64,000 nt of DNA from Kiritimatiellia bacterium (lineage in GTDB: Bacteria > Verrucomicrobiota > Kiritimatiellia > CAIVKH01). Positions 35,920 through 48,181 of this stretch are shown here, in pieces (the stretch's first letter is position 1; every line of letters starts with the position of its first letter). Position numbers and translations under genes: made by a program. Under the pieces are notes generated by a model that was not told the DNA's origin, ran no database searches, and was given only the letters and a program-made list of their open reading frames with translations. The DNA lies in assembly GCA_027493775.1 (NCBI GenBank), contig JAOSKE010000002.1, positions 186,001-250,000 on the forward strand, read 5' to 3'.

Positions 35920-36040
35920 TGGAAATGGCGCGCCTCTACGCGCTCTCAAACCTTTGCTGCTCCTTGCGCCATCGCAATTTTTGTTGTGGTGGATGGATTA
36001 GCCCCACGGCCAAACTAGGATAATCGCCGCAGATAAATTG

Positions 36041-37228
36041 ATGATGGGAAGCAAACGGATAAACGCATTCTTTGGCCTTCGTCTCGGAATATGGGGCTTG
36101 CTGACAGCAGCCGGGTTTCTTGGCGTTATCGGGTCGCTCTCCGGATTCTTTGGCCGATACGCATGGTGGATGGACCTAGGCTCTCACTTTCGCATCCAGT
36201 ATGTCGTTCTGTTTGCAGTCCTGTCCGCCTGCTACTTTGTCGGAAAGAAGAACCGATGGGCGATTGCGTGTTTGTTTATGGCCGTCGTGAATGTTGCGCC
36301 AGTGCTCGCGTTTATTGTTCCGCGTATCGCATACGACGCGGGCGACAGTCCGATGTTACGGGCTGTTCTGATCAACGTGAACACACAATACGGCAACCCG
36401 CAATCGGTCATACAGCTTCTTCAGCAAGAGAATCCGGACATCATCATTCTCGAAGAAATCAACGAAGCTTGGATACGGGATTTGTCCGACACACTGAGTT
36501 CTTACGAGGTTCAACGGATTGAAACGCGAGACGACAACTTTGGAATCGCGTTGTTCGCGCGCGTTCCAACGCGGTCCACCGAAGTTGTCTATTTTGGCTC
36601 GGCAGGGGTCCCGTCCATCGTTGCTACGATGCGCATGGATGGCCGCTCCTTCAAACTGCTTGCCACCCATCCGCTTCCGCCGGGCGGCGCCGAATATTCC
36701 AACTATAGAAATGAGCAACTGCGAAATCTAGCGGCCTACGCGCGCACAAGCGCTCAACCACTGATTCTCTTTGGAGATTTGAACGTATCGCCGTGGTCGC
36801 CACACTATCGGGACTTCATAAGGGAAAGTGGATTGGTCAACAGCTCGAAAGGGCGCGCGATTCACCCCACGTGGCCGACATTTTTTCCCCTCTTTCTTAT
36901 CCAGATAGATCATTGTCTGCACACGGACGGCATCGCGATTCGCGCAAAAAAGGTCGCCTCCTCAACAGGCTCAGATCATTTTCCGGTGATTGTTGATTTT
37001 GCGATAAAAGACCGGCCAACGGCGGCCCGCAGGAAGAGCGGCGGAACGGGTCGTGATTCTATTTACTCGCGAAACGCCATCACGCCATCCAGCGTCGGGG
37101 CATCGGCAAAGAGCATCACGAGCCGATCAAAACCCAGCGCGACTCCGCCGCTGGGCGGCATCTGCGAAAGAGCGGATAGAAATGCTTCGTCGAGTGGATA
37201 CACCTTCTTATTAAGCGCGCGGCGCTGA
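36041..37228 (+). CDS. Membrane-anchored endonuclease/exonuclease/phosphatase (EEP) family protein
   Basis: About 395 residues. Three hydrophobic segments occupy residues about 12-100 (LGIWGLLTAAGFLGVIGSL, IQYVVLFAVLSACYFV, FMAVVNVAPVLAFIV). The EEP domain then starts: RAVLINVNTQYGN, DIIILEEINEAW (metal Glu), LLATHPLPPGG, LILFGDLNVSPWS (Asp and Asn) and SDHFPVIVDFAI (final His). The catalytic residues look intact. After IVDFAIKD the frame runs on about 70 residues in antisense to epmA, with an unnatural composition; the true end is probably near 37020, so a lost stop by a base error is possible. Members include sphingomyelinase-, nuclease- and phosphatase-like enzymes. Confidence 0.8.
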   Translation: MMGSKRINAFFGLRLGIWGLLTAAGFLGVIGSLSGFFGRYAWWMDLGSHFRIQYVVLFAVLSACYFVGKKNRWAIACLFMAVVNVAPVLAFIVPRIAYDAGDSPMLRAVLINVNTQYGNPQSVIQLLQQENPDIIILEEINEAWIRDLSDTLSSYEVQRIETRDDNFGIALFARVPTRSTEVVYFGSAGVPSIVATMRMDGRSFKLLATHPLPPGGAEYSNYRNEQLRNLAAYARTSAQPLILFGDLNVSPWSPHYRDFIRESGLVNSSKGRAIHPTWPTFFPLFLIQIDHCLHTDGIAIRAKKVASSTGSDHFPVIVDFAIKDRPTAARRKSGGTGRDSIYSRNAITPSSVGASAKSITSRSKPSATPPLGGICERADRNASSSGYTFLLSARR

Positions 37229-37950
37229 GCAGCGGCTTCTTCAAAGCGCCTGCGTTGCTCAACGGGGTCAATCAGCTCGGAATAGGCGTTGGCTATTTCG
37301 AGTCCGCCAATATAAACCTCCCATCGTTCCGCAACGGCGGGATTGCCGGGCTTCCGTCGCGCGAGGGCTGCAGCGGGCGCTGGGTAGTCGGTCAGCACAA
37401 ACGGAACATCGCGCGGCATCGCGGGTTCAATTTTTTCGACGAGGTCGAGGTTGAACCGCTCTTCGTCCCACACCGCAACCGGGTCCCACCCTGCCCAACG
37501 CACAAATGCTTCCTGCGCAGTGAGTCGTTCCCAGCGCGGAAGGAGATCAATGCGTTGGCCCTGATAAACGATGGACGCAGATTCGCCGGCAAGTCCGGCG
37601 ATGAGCGCCTTGGCATCTGCGAGGATGTCGGTGTAGTCCGCATTCGCGCGATACCATTCCAACATCGTGTATTCGGGATTATGCCGGTCGCCGCGTTCGC
37701 CGTGGCGAAAACACGGGCCGAGTTGAAAAATTTTTTCGTGCCCAGACGCAAGCAGCCGTTTCATGTGCAGCTCCGGCGAGGTGCGGAGCCAATAATCGCC
37801 GGAGGACTCGGCGTCAATATGGGTTTCCAGCGCGGGTGCGCGGAGACGAACCGGCGTTTCAATTTCCGTAAAACCGCGCTCGTGAAAAAATGAACGCGTC
37901 GCGTGCAGGAGGCGCGACCGCAGTTCGAGCGCGGCCTTAGGAACAAGCAT
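37063..37950 (-). CDS. epmA: Elongation factor P--(R)-beta-lysine ligase
   Basis: A 295-residue class II lysyl-tRNA-synthetase-like protein without the anticodon domain, as in EpmA/GenX/PoxA, which attaches beta-lysine to elongation factor P. Motifs present include FFHERGFTEIETPVRL (motif 1), LRTSPELHMKRLLASG, FRHGERGDRHNPEYTMLEWY (motif 2), WEVYIGGLEIANAYSEL and SGGVALGFDRLVML (motif 3). It starts 6 bases after the efp stop and clearly belongs to the same operon. An epmB (beta-lysine-forming aminomutase) gene is not in the window. Confidence 0.93.
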   Translation of the reverse strand: MLVPKAALELRSRLLHATRSFFHERGFTEIETPVRLRAPALETHIDAESSGDYWLRTSPELHMKRLLASGHEKIFQLGPCFRHGERGDRHNPEYTMLEWYRANADYTDILADAKALIAGLAGESASIVYQGQRIDLLPRWERLTAQEAFVRWAGWDPVAVWDEERFNLDLVEKIEPAMPRDVPFVLTDYPAPAAALARRKPGNPAVAERWEVYIGGLEIANAYSELIDPVEQRRRFEEAAAQRRALNKKVYPLDEAFLSALSQMPPSGGVALGFDRLVMLFADAPTLDGVMAFRE

Positions 37951-37956
37951 CACACA

Positions 37957-38526
37957 CTACTTCTTGGCAACACGATCCGCATATTGACCAGTGCGCGTGT
38001 CAATGCGGACGTTGTCGCCTTCGCTGATAAACAGCGGAACCTGAATATCGTAACCACCGGTCACCTTGGCGGGCTTGGTGGTGTTGGTCGCGGTATTGCC
38101 TTTGAAGCCCGGTTCGGTTTCGATGATCACCTTCTCAACAAAAATCGGAAGCGTGACCTCGACGGCTTTGCCGTTATAGAAGAGGACATCCACGCGCATC
38201 GCGTCGTCGAGCAAGAGTTTGTTGCGTCCGAGCACTTCCTCATCCACAAGAAACTCTTCGTAGGTATCGGGATCGCTGAAAACGAACTGGCTTCCGTTTT
38301 CATAGGAAAACTGCAACTCGCGGCTTTCCAGATCGGGCTTTTCAAAGCTGTCCACTTCACGAAACGTCTTTTCGATCGTATTCCCCTGCAGCATGTGTTT
38401 GACGCGACACTTGTACATCGCAGCGCCCTTGCCCGGCTTCACAAACTGGAATTCGACGATCTCGTACGGCTGGCCTTCCCACAAAATTTTGAGGCCTTTC
38501 CGAAGGTCGGATGCTTTATATGACAT
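37957..38526 (-). CDS. efp: Elongation factor P
   Basis: A 189-residue EF-P, which helps ribosomes through proline runs. It has the three-beta-barrel layout: the N-terminal KOW-like domain with the modification loop FVKPGKGAAMYKCRV (Lys34-equivalent in KPGKG), the middle domain (LLLDDAMRVDVLFYNGKAVE) and the C-terminal domain ending GGYDIQVPLFISEGDNVRID and IDTRTGQYADRVAK. AGAGGG precedes ATG 38526. The loop lysine and the adjacent epmA gene indicate beta-lysylation. The gene diverges from gyrB across a 333-bp AT-rich spacer. Confidence 0.96.
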   Translation of the reverse strand: MSYKASDLRKGLKILWEGQPYEIVEFQFVKPGKGAAMYKCRVKHMLQGNTIEKTFREVDSFEKPDLESRELQFSYENGSQFVFSDPDTYEEFLVDEEVLGRNKLLLDDAMRVDVLFYNGKAVEVTLPIFVEKVIIETEPGFKGNTATNTTKPAKVTGGYDIQVPLFISEGDNVRIDTRTGQYADRVAKK

Positions 38527-41394
<2,868 letters not shown>

Positions 41395-41439
41395 CCTTAT
41401 TTGACGGGCCGCAACAACGCAAGGCGCAGGAATTAATTT

Positions 41440-43919
41440 ATGTACGACCACAAAGACCGAGTTGATCTGGTTAATATCGAAGAAGAAATGCAACGGGCCT
41501 ACATTGACTACTCAATGTCGGTCATCATCGGCCGTGCGCTGCCGGATGTGCGCGACGGGTTGAAACCCGGAAATCGGCGCATTCTGTTCGCCATGGGCGA
41601 ACGCGGCTGGAACCACAGCAAACCGTTTGTGAAATGCGCAAAGGTCGTCGGTGAAGTCATCGGCAATTATCACCCGCACGGCGACGCTGCGGTGTACGAC
41701 ACGCTCGTCCGCATGGCGCAGGATTTTTCGATGCGCTATCTGCTGATTGACGGTCAGGGAAACTTTGGCTCCGTGGACGGCGACCCGCCTGCGGCCTACC
41801 GATACACCGAGTGCCGCCTCGATAAACTCGCCGGCGAAATGCTGGCGGACATCGAGAAGCGCACGGTGGACATGCAGCCGAACTACGATGAAAAATTGAT
41901 GGAGCCCAAGGTGCTCCCCGCGCGGATTCCCAATCTGCTCGTGAACGGCAGCACAGGCATCGCCGTCGGCATGGCGACGAACATCCCTCCGCACAACCTC
42001 GGCGAAATCATTGACGCAACGGTTCATGTCATTGACAACCCGGAGTGCGAGGTTGAAGACCTGCTTCAGTTTGTCAAAGGTCCCGATTTCCCAACCGGCG
42101 GCATGATCTGCGGCATGGCCGAAATCAAGCGCATGTACCTGACCGGCCGCGGCCTGTTGAAGGTTCGCGGACACGCCGGGATCGAAGAGGGTTCCCAAGG
42201 CAAGGACAGTATCATCGTCACCTCCCTCCCCTACACGGTGAACAAGGCAAACCTGATCGAGTCCATCGCAAGACTCGTCAACGACAAGAAAATTGACGGA
42301 ATCACCGACATCCGCGACGAATCAGACAAGGACGGCGTGCGCATCGTCATTGAAACCAAGCGCGGCGCAATGCCGCGCGTGGTGCTGAACAACCTCTATC
42401 GCCATACGCAAATGGCGACGACGTTCGGCGCAATCATGCTCGCGATTGACAAGGGTCGCCCGAAGGTGATGAACCTGAAGGACATGATCTCCTGCTTCGT
42501 CGCGCACCGCTTCGAAGTCTTCACCCGCCGCTTCCAGTTTGAGTTGGAGAAGGCCAAGGCGCGTGCGCACATCCTCGAAGGCTTGAAGATCGCGGTGGAC
42601 AACCTCACCGAGGTCGTCAAAATCATCCGCGAATCGCGCGACCGCGACACGGCCCGCACACAACTGATGGGGCGTTTCGGCCTCTCCGAAATTCAGGCGA
42701 ATGCAATTCTGGATATGCGCCTCTATCAGCTCACCGGGCTGGAGCGCGAAAAGTTGGAAGAGGAATATCGCCAGATCATCATGGAGATCAACCGACTCGA
42801 AGACCTCCTCGCGAATCCGCAGAAGATTTATGGCGTGATCAAGGACGACCTCGCGCTGATGAAGCAGCAGTATGGCGACGAGCGCCGCACGGATATCGTC
42901 CCCGACGAGGGCGAGATAGCGATTGAAGACCTCATCGCGGATAAAGGCTGCATCATCGCGTTGAGCCACGGCGGTTACATCAAGCGGATGCCCGTCTCGA
43001 CCTTCCGCCAGCAGCGGCGCGGCGGCAAAGGCGTCGTGGGGATGAATACGAAGGAGGAAGACTATGTCGAACACGTCTTCACCGCATCCACACACGACTA
43101 CCTGCTGTTCTTCACCGAAACCGGACGTGTGCATTGGAAAAAAAGTTCACGAAGTCCCGGAAGCCGGGCGCGCGGCGCGCGGCAAGGCGCTGGTCAACTT
43201 CCTTGAAATAGGAAACGACGAAAAAAATTGCGGCGCTGATCCGGGTGCGCGAGTTCCCCGAAAACCAGCACCTCGTCTTTGCAACGGAAAAGGGGCTGGT
43301 CAAAAAATCCAACCTCTCGGCCTACGGCAATCCCCGCGTGGGCGGGATTATCGCCATCGCCATCGAAGAAGGCGACCGCCTGATCGGGGTGCAACTGACA
43401 AACGGTCAGAACGAACTGATGCTGATCACCCGCCAGGGAATGAGCATTCGTTTCTCGGAAGACCAACTGCGCGACCAGGGGCGCGACACCATCGGTGTGC
43501 GCGGCATCAATCTCGGCAAAGAGAACGACGCCGTGGTCGCGGTCGAAAGCGTGGACTCCGCCGCAACGTTGTTGTGCATTTGCGAAAATGGCTACGGCAA
43601 ACGGACGGCCTTCGATGAGTATCCGGCGCAAAAACGCGCGGGCAAAGGCGTCATCACGATCAAAACCTCCGACCGCAACGGCCTCGTCGTCGGCGCGCAC
43701 TCGGTGCGGGACAACGACGCATTGATGCTCATCACCGAAAAAGGACAGATGATCCGCATCGGCGTCAAAGACATACGCTCCATCAGCCGCAACACGCAGG
43801 GCGTCCGAATCATCAACTTGGAAGAAGGCGACCGCGTCGTTTCCGCGACACCGGTGGAACCAGAAGACGACGACGCGCCGGAAAACGGCGCAGACGAAGA
43901 AGCGCCAGCGACGGAATAA
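41440..43919 (+). CDS. gyrA: DNA gyrase subunit A (two frame breaks)
   Basis: About 825 residues when read through. The breakage-reunion domain has [60 protein letters not shown] and the catalytic tyrosine in [13 protein letters not shown]. The coiled-coil tower and the GyrA box [14 protein letters not shown] follow, marking it as gyrase rather than topoisomerase IV. The C-terminal beta-pinwheel is broken twice: at A7 43138-43144 (A6 expected, restoring [20 protein letters not shown]) and at A7 43221-43227 (A6 expected, restoring [20 protein letters not shown]). It then runs to an acidic tail ([20 protein letters not shown]). It pairs with gyrB as one operon. Confidence 0.95.
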
Positions 43920-44143
43920 CGAATGTGCAGAGCGTGAAGCGTTTGTAACCGCAGAAAACGCGGAACTACGCGGAAGGAATTTGGGGTGTAGGAATCCTGT
44001 TGTTCACGCCTGGGTTTAGTGCGGTAGGGCCCGACTGCCAAGCGGGCCGGGGTGGGATGAAATGATTTTTAACCACAAAAAGCACAAAAGTCACAAGACG
44101 CGTAGAGGCTAGCGCGAGGAATTTTGACCGCAGAAAACGCGCA
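43920..44143. repeat. Intergenic spacer with generic dispersed repeats
   Basis: No gene is visible. ACCGCAGAAAACGCGGA (about 43948) and GACCGCAGAAAACGCGCACT (about 44127) are near copies. TAACCACAAAAAGCACAAAA (about 44071) resembles the AACCACAAA-type intergenic repeats seen in many bacterial genomes. GTAGGGCCCGACTGCCAAGC (about 44022) is a reverse-complement relative of the GGCAGTCGCGCCCTAC part of the 14.8-kb repeat. Confidence 0.6.
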
Positions 44144-44650
44144 CTACTCGGTGGCGCGTTTGATTTTGATGATTCTTCGGCCCGTACCAAGTTTGGACGC
44201 GCCGGTTGGAGCTGAAACGCCGGGGACGGTTTGTTCGGAGGCGCTGGGCGCGGGTTTGGCTTGAGGCGCGACGTCGTCCACAATCTCGCGCAGGATGGTG
44301 GTGTACCCTTTGCCGAGGTCCATCTTGCCTTCGATTTCTTGAATGGCCGTTTCGGCGCCGACGGCGGGGGTTTGTTCAAAGGTGAAGGTTGTAGAGCCGG
44401 TACGAATGACATCGCCGGCCTTCAGTTTAGCAACATCCACTTTCGAATTGTTGACCCACGTTCCGTTTCGGGACTTGAGATCCTTGATGTAAAAATCGCC
44501 GTCCCATAAACGAAGACCGCAATGAATGCGCGAAACACGTTCGTCCAATAGCACGATATCCGCGTCGGCGCTGCGCCCGATTGTCACGGGTTGGTCGCCG
44601 AGTGAAAACTCGACCTGGGTTCCATCCGGTTTTGTGTAACGAATCTGCAT
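44144..44650 (-). CDS. FHA-domain protein
   Basis: A 168-residue protein. The first about 85 residues form a forkhead-associated phosphothreonine-binding domain, with the binding residues in VTIGRSADADIVLLDERVSR, IHCGLRLWDGDFYIKDLKSR and NGTWVNNSKV. The rest is a Pro/Ala-rich linker with a basic end (RRIIKIKRATE). No kinase is in the window. It is the last gene of the minus-strand group that includes the UDP-sugar enzyme and the exosortase, 70 bases after the former. I take ATG 44650 (MQIRYTKPDG); an earlier in-frame start at 44671 adds seven residues. Confidence 0.85.
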   Translation of the reverse strand: MQIRYTKPDGTQVEFSLGDQPVTIGRSADADIVLLDERVSRIHCGLRLWDGDFYIKDLKSRNGTWVNNSKVDVAKLKAGDVIRTGSTTFTFEQTPAVGAETAIQEIEGKMDLGKGYTTILREIVDDVAPQAKPAPSASEQTVPGVSAPTGASKLGTGRRIIKIKRATE

Positions 44651-44720
44651 AGCCGCTCTTACAGAATGCATCCTAACGTGAAAGCGCGTTGTAGAGCAAT
44701 AATCTTCCCGGAGATTCGGA

Positions 44721-45692
44721 CTATAATTTTCCGCTGGTGATTAATCCGCGAAAGTATTCAATGGTTTTATTCAAGCCATCCGCCAAGTCCACCTTGGGCT
44801 CCCACTTCAAGAGTTCGCGGGCGCGGGTGATGTTGGGCTGGCGAATTTTCGGGTCGTCCACGGGCAGCGGTTTATGGACAATTTTTGAATCGCTGGCGCA
44901 GAGGCGTTTGATTTCGACGGCAAAATCCAAGACGGTCATCTCGCGCGGGTTGCCAATGTTCACCGGCTCGGCAAAATCGCTCATCATCAGGCGCGTGATG
45001 CCTTCGATAAGATCGGAAACGTAGCAAAAACTGCGCGTCTGCTTGCCGTCCCCGAAGACGGTAATCGGTTCATTTTTCAGCGCGGAGGTGATGAAGGCCG
45101 GAACTACGCGCCCGTCTTTCGGACGCATCCGCGGGCCGTAGGTGTTGAAGATGCGGACAATCCGCGTCTCGACGCCGTGATAGCGGTGGTACGCCATCGT
45201 CATCGCCTCGGCAAAGCGCTTGGCCTCGTCGTACACGCCGCGCGGACCGATGGGGTTCACGTTGCCCCAGTAGGTTTCCGGCTGCGGGTGAACGAGGGGG
45301 TCACCATAACATTCAGAAGTGGATGCGAGAATCAGGCGCGCTTTTTTTGCGCGCGCAAGGCCAAGCGCTTTGTGCGTGCCCAGTGCGCCGACTTTCAGCG
45401 TCTGGATCGGCAGCTCAAGATAGTCAATCGGACTGGCGGGCGACGCGAAGTGCCAGATGTAGTCCACACGCCCGGGGATATCAATGAACTCAGTGACGTT
45501 GTGATTGATGAAGGTGTAGTCGGGATTGTCTTTCAGGTGGGCAACGTTGGCGAGGTTCCCTGTGATCAGGTTGTCTAGGCAGATTACGCGATGGCCCCGC
45601 GAAAGCAGAAGGTCGGTTAGGTGGGATCCCAAAAATCCGGCGCCGCCAGTGACGATGGAAATGGGTTTTTCGGACGAGGGTTGCTGAGACAT
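44721..45692 (-). CDS. UDP-glucuronate decarboxylase (UXS-type SDR)
   Basis: A 323-residue extended short-chain dehydrogenase. It has the NAD motif [20 protein letters not shown], then [29 protein letters not shown] and the active site [14 protein letters not shown] with [13 protein letters not shown] (YxxxK). The combination of SECYGDP and RGVYDEAKR with [18 protein letters not shown] is characteristic of UDP-glucuronic acid decarboxylase, which makes UDP-xylose. It would supply a nucleotide sugar for the polysaccharide genes to the right. I start at ATG 45692; a start at 45728 would add 12 poorly conserved residues. Confidence 0.92.
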   Translation of the reverse strand: MSQQPSSEKPISIVTGGAGFLGSHLTDLLLSRGHRVICLDNLITGNLANVAHLKDNPDYTFINHNVTEFIDIPGRVDYIWHFASPASPIDYLELPIQTLKVGALGTHKALGLARAKKARLILASTSECYGDPLVHPQPETYWGNVNPIGPRGVYDEAKRFAEAMTMAYHRYHGVETRIVRIFNTYGPRMRPKDGRVVPAFITSALKNEPITVFGDGKQTRSFCYVSDLIEGITRLMMSDFAEPVNIGNPREMTVLDFAVEIKRLCASDSKIVHKPLPVDDPKIRQPNITRARELLKWEPKVDLADGLNKTIEYFRGLITSGKL

Positions 45693-45784
45693 GCGAGATG
45701 GTCTATGCGTTGGCGCGGGCAAAGTCAAGAAGGGGCAAATCGGGCGCGTATAATTTTGGGCTGGCGCGCACCTGAACCCTCCTC

Positions 45785-46534
45785 CTATTCAATCGCCATT
45801 TCGAGATAGAGCTGCTTTACGAAGGACGCAATTTTTTGCCGATAGATTCCCTCGTCATCGCGGACGCCGGAGACGGAAATATAGGCCCATCGGTGTGAGC
45901 GGTTGTGGAGGATTCGATCCGTCGCCATATAGACCATTCGCATGGTGTGATAGGGCGTCTCGCGTCCTTTGCCCACAAACCAGTAGGCGTAATAGCTCGG
46001 GTATTCGCCCTGTCGGCCATCGGGCGCGCGCCAGCGCCGCAGCATGTCGAGCACCATCACATCGAGCGGGCGGCGGTTGTTCATCGGGACATCGAGCACC
46101 TTGCTCTTAACAATTTCGTTGCCCTGCCCCACGAGGCAGACCTGCGGGCGGTGGATACTGGAGCGTTCGCGCCCGCTCATCACGATGGAGGCGAACACGA
46201 TTTCGCCATCAGGCGAAGTGTATTGCTTCTTCAACACCTCCGTGTCGGAGGGCAGCAAATCGGTCTCTGCCTTCGCCATCGTGGAGAGTTTGCCGCCACA
46301 TTTCGGGCAAACGCCTTTTTCTTTGATTTCGCTCAAAAAGACCGTCGCCTGACACGCGGGATTTTGACAGAAGCGCAGCTCGTCGCCTTTCCAGTCACCG
46401 ACTTGGTCCGGCAGATAAACCCGCACACCCGCCTCATCGCTGATATTGGTGTCAACGGTGAACGCAAGGGCCAGCGAGGTCAGCGCAAGAAGAGCAACGA
46501 CCGTTATGTAGGGCCTAAAAGAACGTGTCTCCAT
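45785..46534 (-). CDS. Exosortase-associated EpsI-type protein with zinc-ribbon insert
   Basis: A 249-residue protein with an N-terminal membrane anchor ([19 protein letters not shown]). The EpsI core follows: [16 protein letters not shown] at the start, [20 protein letters not shown] (the R-x-x-IH-x-P-x-x-CL motif), [13 protein letters not shown] and a Tyr/Trp-rich end ([11 protein letters not shown]). Between residues about 50 and 80 is a four-cysteine cluster, CQNPACQ then CPKCGG, which looks like a zinc ribbon or rubredoxin-like knuckle not found in ordinary EpsI. The ATG (46534) lies 31 bases inside the end of the exosortase gene, so the two are translationally linked. EpsI is thought to assist exosortase-linked polysaccharide export. 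Confidence 0.87.
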   Translation of the reverse strand: METRSFRPYITVVALLALTSLALAFTVDTNISDEAGVRVYLPDQVGDWKGDELRFCQNPACQATVFLSEIKEKGVCPKCGGKLSTMAKAETDLLPSDTEVLKKQYTSPDGEIVFASIVMSGRERSSIHRPQVCLVGQGNEIVKSKVLDVPMNNRRPLDVMVLDMLRRWRAPDGRQGEYPSYYAYWFVGKGRETPYHTMRMVYMATDRILHNRSHRWAYISVSGVRDDEGIYRQKIASFVKQLYLEMAIE

Positions 46535-47469
46535 CGCTCGCGTACCTCCTGAAGGTTTGTGTTGAGCAACGAGCCGACGCCAAGCATCAGGCCGATTGCC
46601 ACGGAGAAAACCACGTAGCCGGAGTAGTCGTGGAACAGTCCCATTGCGAGTTTTTCGCCGAACGCTTCCGCGACGATTCCAACGACAACGATGCGCGCGA
46701 TGTTGCCCGCGATTGCCAGCGGAATTGCGGAGAGGAAGAGCAGCCATTTGCGAATCAGCGTCTTCTGTGTGAAATACGCATACACTGCCGTGAGCGCGGT
46801 CAGCGCGAGCAGCGAGCGGATGCCGCTGCACGGATCGGCGACGTCGAAACTAAATCCACCGGCCGCCATGGAGTAAATGGCGGAGCCGGAGCGCTCGGCG
46901 GCGATGCCCAATCCGTTTAGCATAGCCGTTGAAATCGTTGTCGCAAAAATTCGCAGCGGGAAAGTGAGGCTGTCGAGGAAGTTGAGTGGGATGCAGAAGA
47001 TCAAGTAGGAGCAAGGGAAAATCAGTAACTTCGCAGTCTTCCACCCGTAGAAATAAAATGGAATCGCCCAGATCAGCAAGACGAGGCCGAACAACGAGAA
47101 GCGCGTCTGCTGCGCTTTCGCGCCCAGCCAGTGCATCAGCAACGCTGTGATCACGAGGGCCAGCCCCACACGGCTGATCTCTTTTGGCGCGGCAGCGAGT
47201 TCGCGGCGCTTATACCAGAGTATGCCAATGGTAACGAACGGAATCAGCCAGCCGTGGGAATAGTCGCCGGTCGCATCCTTGTCGTTCCACCGATCCATCA
47301 TCCACACGAGCGCCGAGCGCCCGAACGCGCGGACGTCTGTGGTGTTTCCCTGAAAGTGGAACAACACAAAGATCAACGCGACCATCAACGAGCCGAGACC
47401 GATACGAATTAAATCCGTTCGACCCAGCGCGGCCAGTCGCCAGCGTTCACTCCAAATGCGCGTTTCCAT
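46504..47469 (-). CDS. Exosortase (PEP-CTERM processing membrane protease)
   Basis: A 321-residue integral membrane protein with about eight hydrophobic segments. Catalytic residues of the exosortase/archaeosortase fold are visible: Cys in FDVADPCSGIRSLLAL (about 216), Arg in IAGNIARIVVVGIVA (about 259) and His in GLFHDYSGYVVF (about 281). It cleaves PEP-CTERM signals at the cytoplasmic-membrane face; the nearest substrate is at 33.9 kb. It is followed by the overlapping EpsI gene. The exact Xrt subtype cannot be assigned by eye. Confidence 0.93.
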   Translation of the reverse strand: METRIWSERWRLAALGRTDLIRIGLGSLMVALIFVLFHFQGNTTDVRAFGRSALVWMMDRWNDKDATGDYSHGWLIPFVTIGILWYKRRELAAAPKEISRVGLALVITALLMHWLGAKAQQTRFSLFGLVLLIWAIPFYFYGWKTAKLLIFPCSYLIFCIPLNFLDSLTFPLRIFATTISTAMLNGLGIAAERSGSAIYSMAAGGFSFDVADPCSGIRSLLALTALTAVYAYFTQKTLIRKWLLFLSAIPLAIAGNIARIVVVGIVAEAFGEKLAMGLFHDYSGYVVFSVAIGLMLGVGSLLNTNLQEVRERWRHVLLGPT

Positions 47470-47505
47470 TGAATCAGCCTAACAATACCCTGTTTTTAGG
47501 GCGGG

Positions 47506-48081
47506 TCAATCTACCACAGGCGGCAGCTCGCGGGCGAGTAGTTCAGGGAGATCGCGCATGGAGTCCACCCTAAAATCAGCATCTGTCTCTATCGGCTTTG
47601 CCCGCACCTTGACGGTTTTCGCCACCCCGGCCCGCTGTCCGGCCACAACATCTTTTTCCGAATCACCGATCATCCAAGAGCGGGACAAGTCAAGGTGATG
47701 TCGGGAGGCCGCCTCAAGCAACATCCCCGGATTGGGCTTCCGGTTCGGGTGCGACTCGTCGAAGGAGGTGCATTCCAGAATGTCATCGAGCGCGAGGCCC
47801 TCTTCCTTTAATAGACGCTCCAGTTTGGCATGAATTTCATCCAACGCCTCCTGCGTCATCCAGCCCCGCGAAACGCCCGCCTGATTTGTCACAATCACCG
47901 CTTTGTAGCCGCGCTCCAACACGAGGCGCAGCGACTCGACAAACCCCGGGAGCAATTCGAACTCATCTTCATGCAGCACGTAACGCTGCGCATCATCCGG
48001 CGGATGGTTCACAATACCGTCGCGATCAAAAAATACACATGGAATCAAATTTTGCACGTTGGGCAGGATACCGATAAACAC
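47506..48081 (-). CDS. GmhB-like HAD-IIIA phosphatase
   Basis: A 191-residue HAD phosphatase of the D-glycero-D-manno-heptose-1,7-bisphosphate 7-phosphatase type. Motif I is CVFFDRDGIVNHPPDDAQRY, motif II is KAVIVTNQAGVSRGWMTQEA, the metal/substrate loop is CTSFDESHPNRKPNPGML (GmhB usually has Cys/His here; only one Cys and one His remain), and motif IV is SWMIGDSEKDVVAGQRAGV. It may act in nucleotide-heptose or related sugar synthesis, in line with the GT9 gene at the right edge. The start is uncertain: GTG 48081 opens the frame, and GTG 48057 is an alternative. It leads the minus-strand exosortase group. Confidence 0.82.
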   Translation of the reverse strand: MFIGILPNVQNLIPCVFFDRDGIVNHPPDDAQRYVLHEDEFELLPGFVESLRLVLERGYKAVIVTNQAGVSRGWMTQEALDEIHAKLERLLKEEGLALDDILECTSFDESHPNRKPNPGMLLEAASRHHLDLSRSWMIGDSEKDVVAGQRAGVAKTVKVRAKPIETDADFRVDSMRDLPELLARELPPVVD

Positions 48082-48181
48082 AAATGACGCAACCGCAAGC
48101 TGTCACAAAGCCAGCGACATGAAATTCGCTTCTTTTCGTTTCGATTGTAATCTAATCTCAAACCAAATCGAAACGCTCGCT

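Noticed and set aside
42322-43134. A 270-codon minus-strand frame inside gyrA
   Set aside because: Antisense to highly conserved GyrA sequence.
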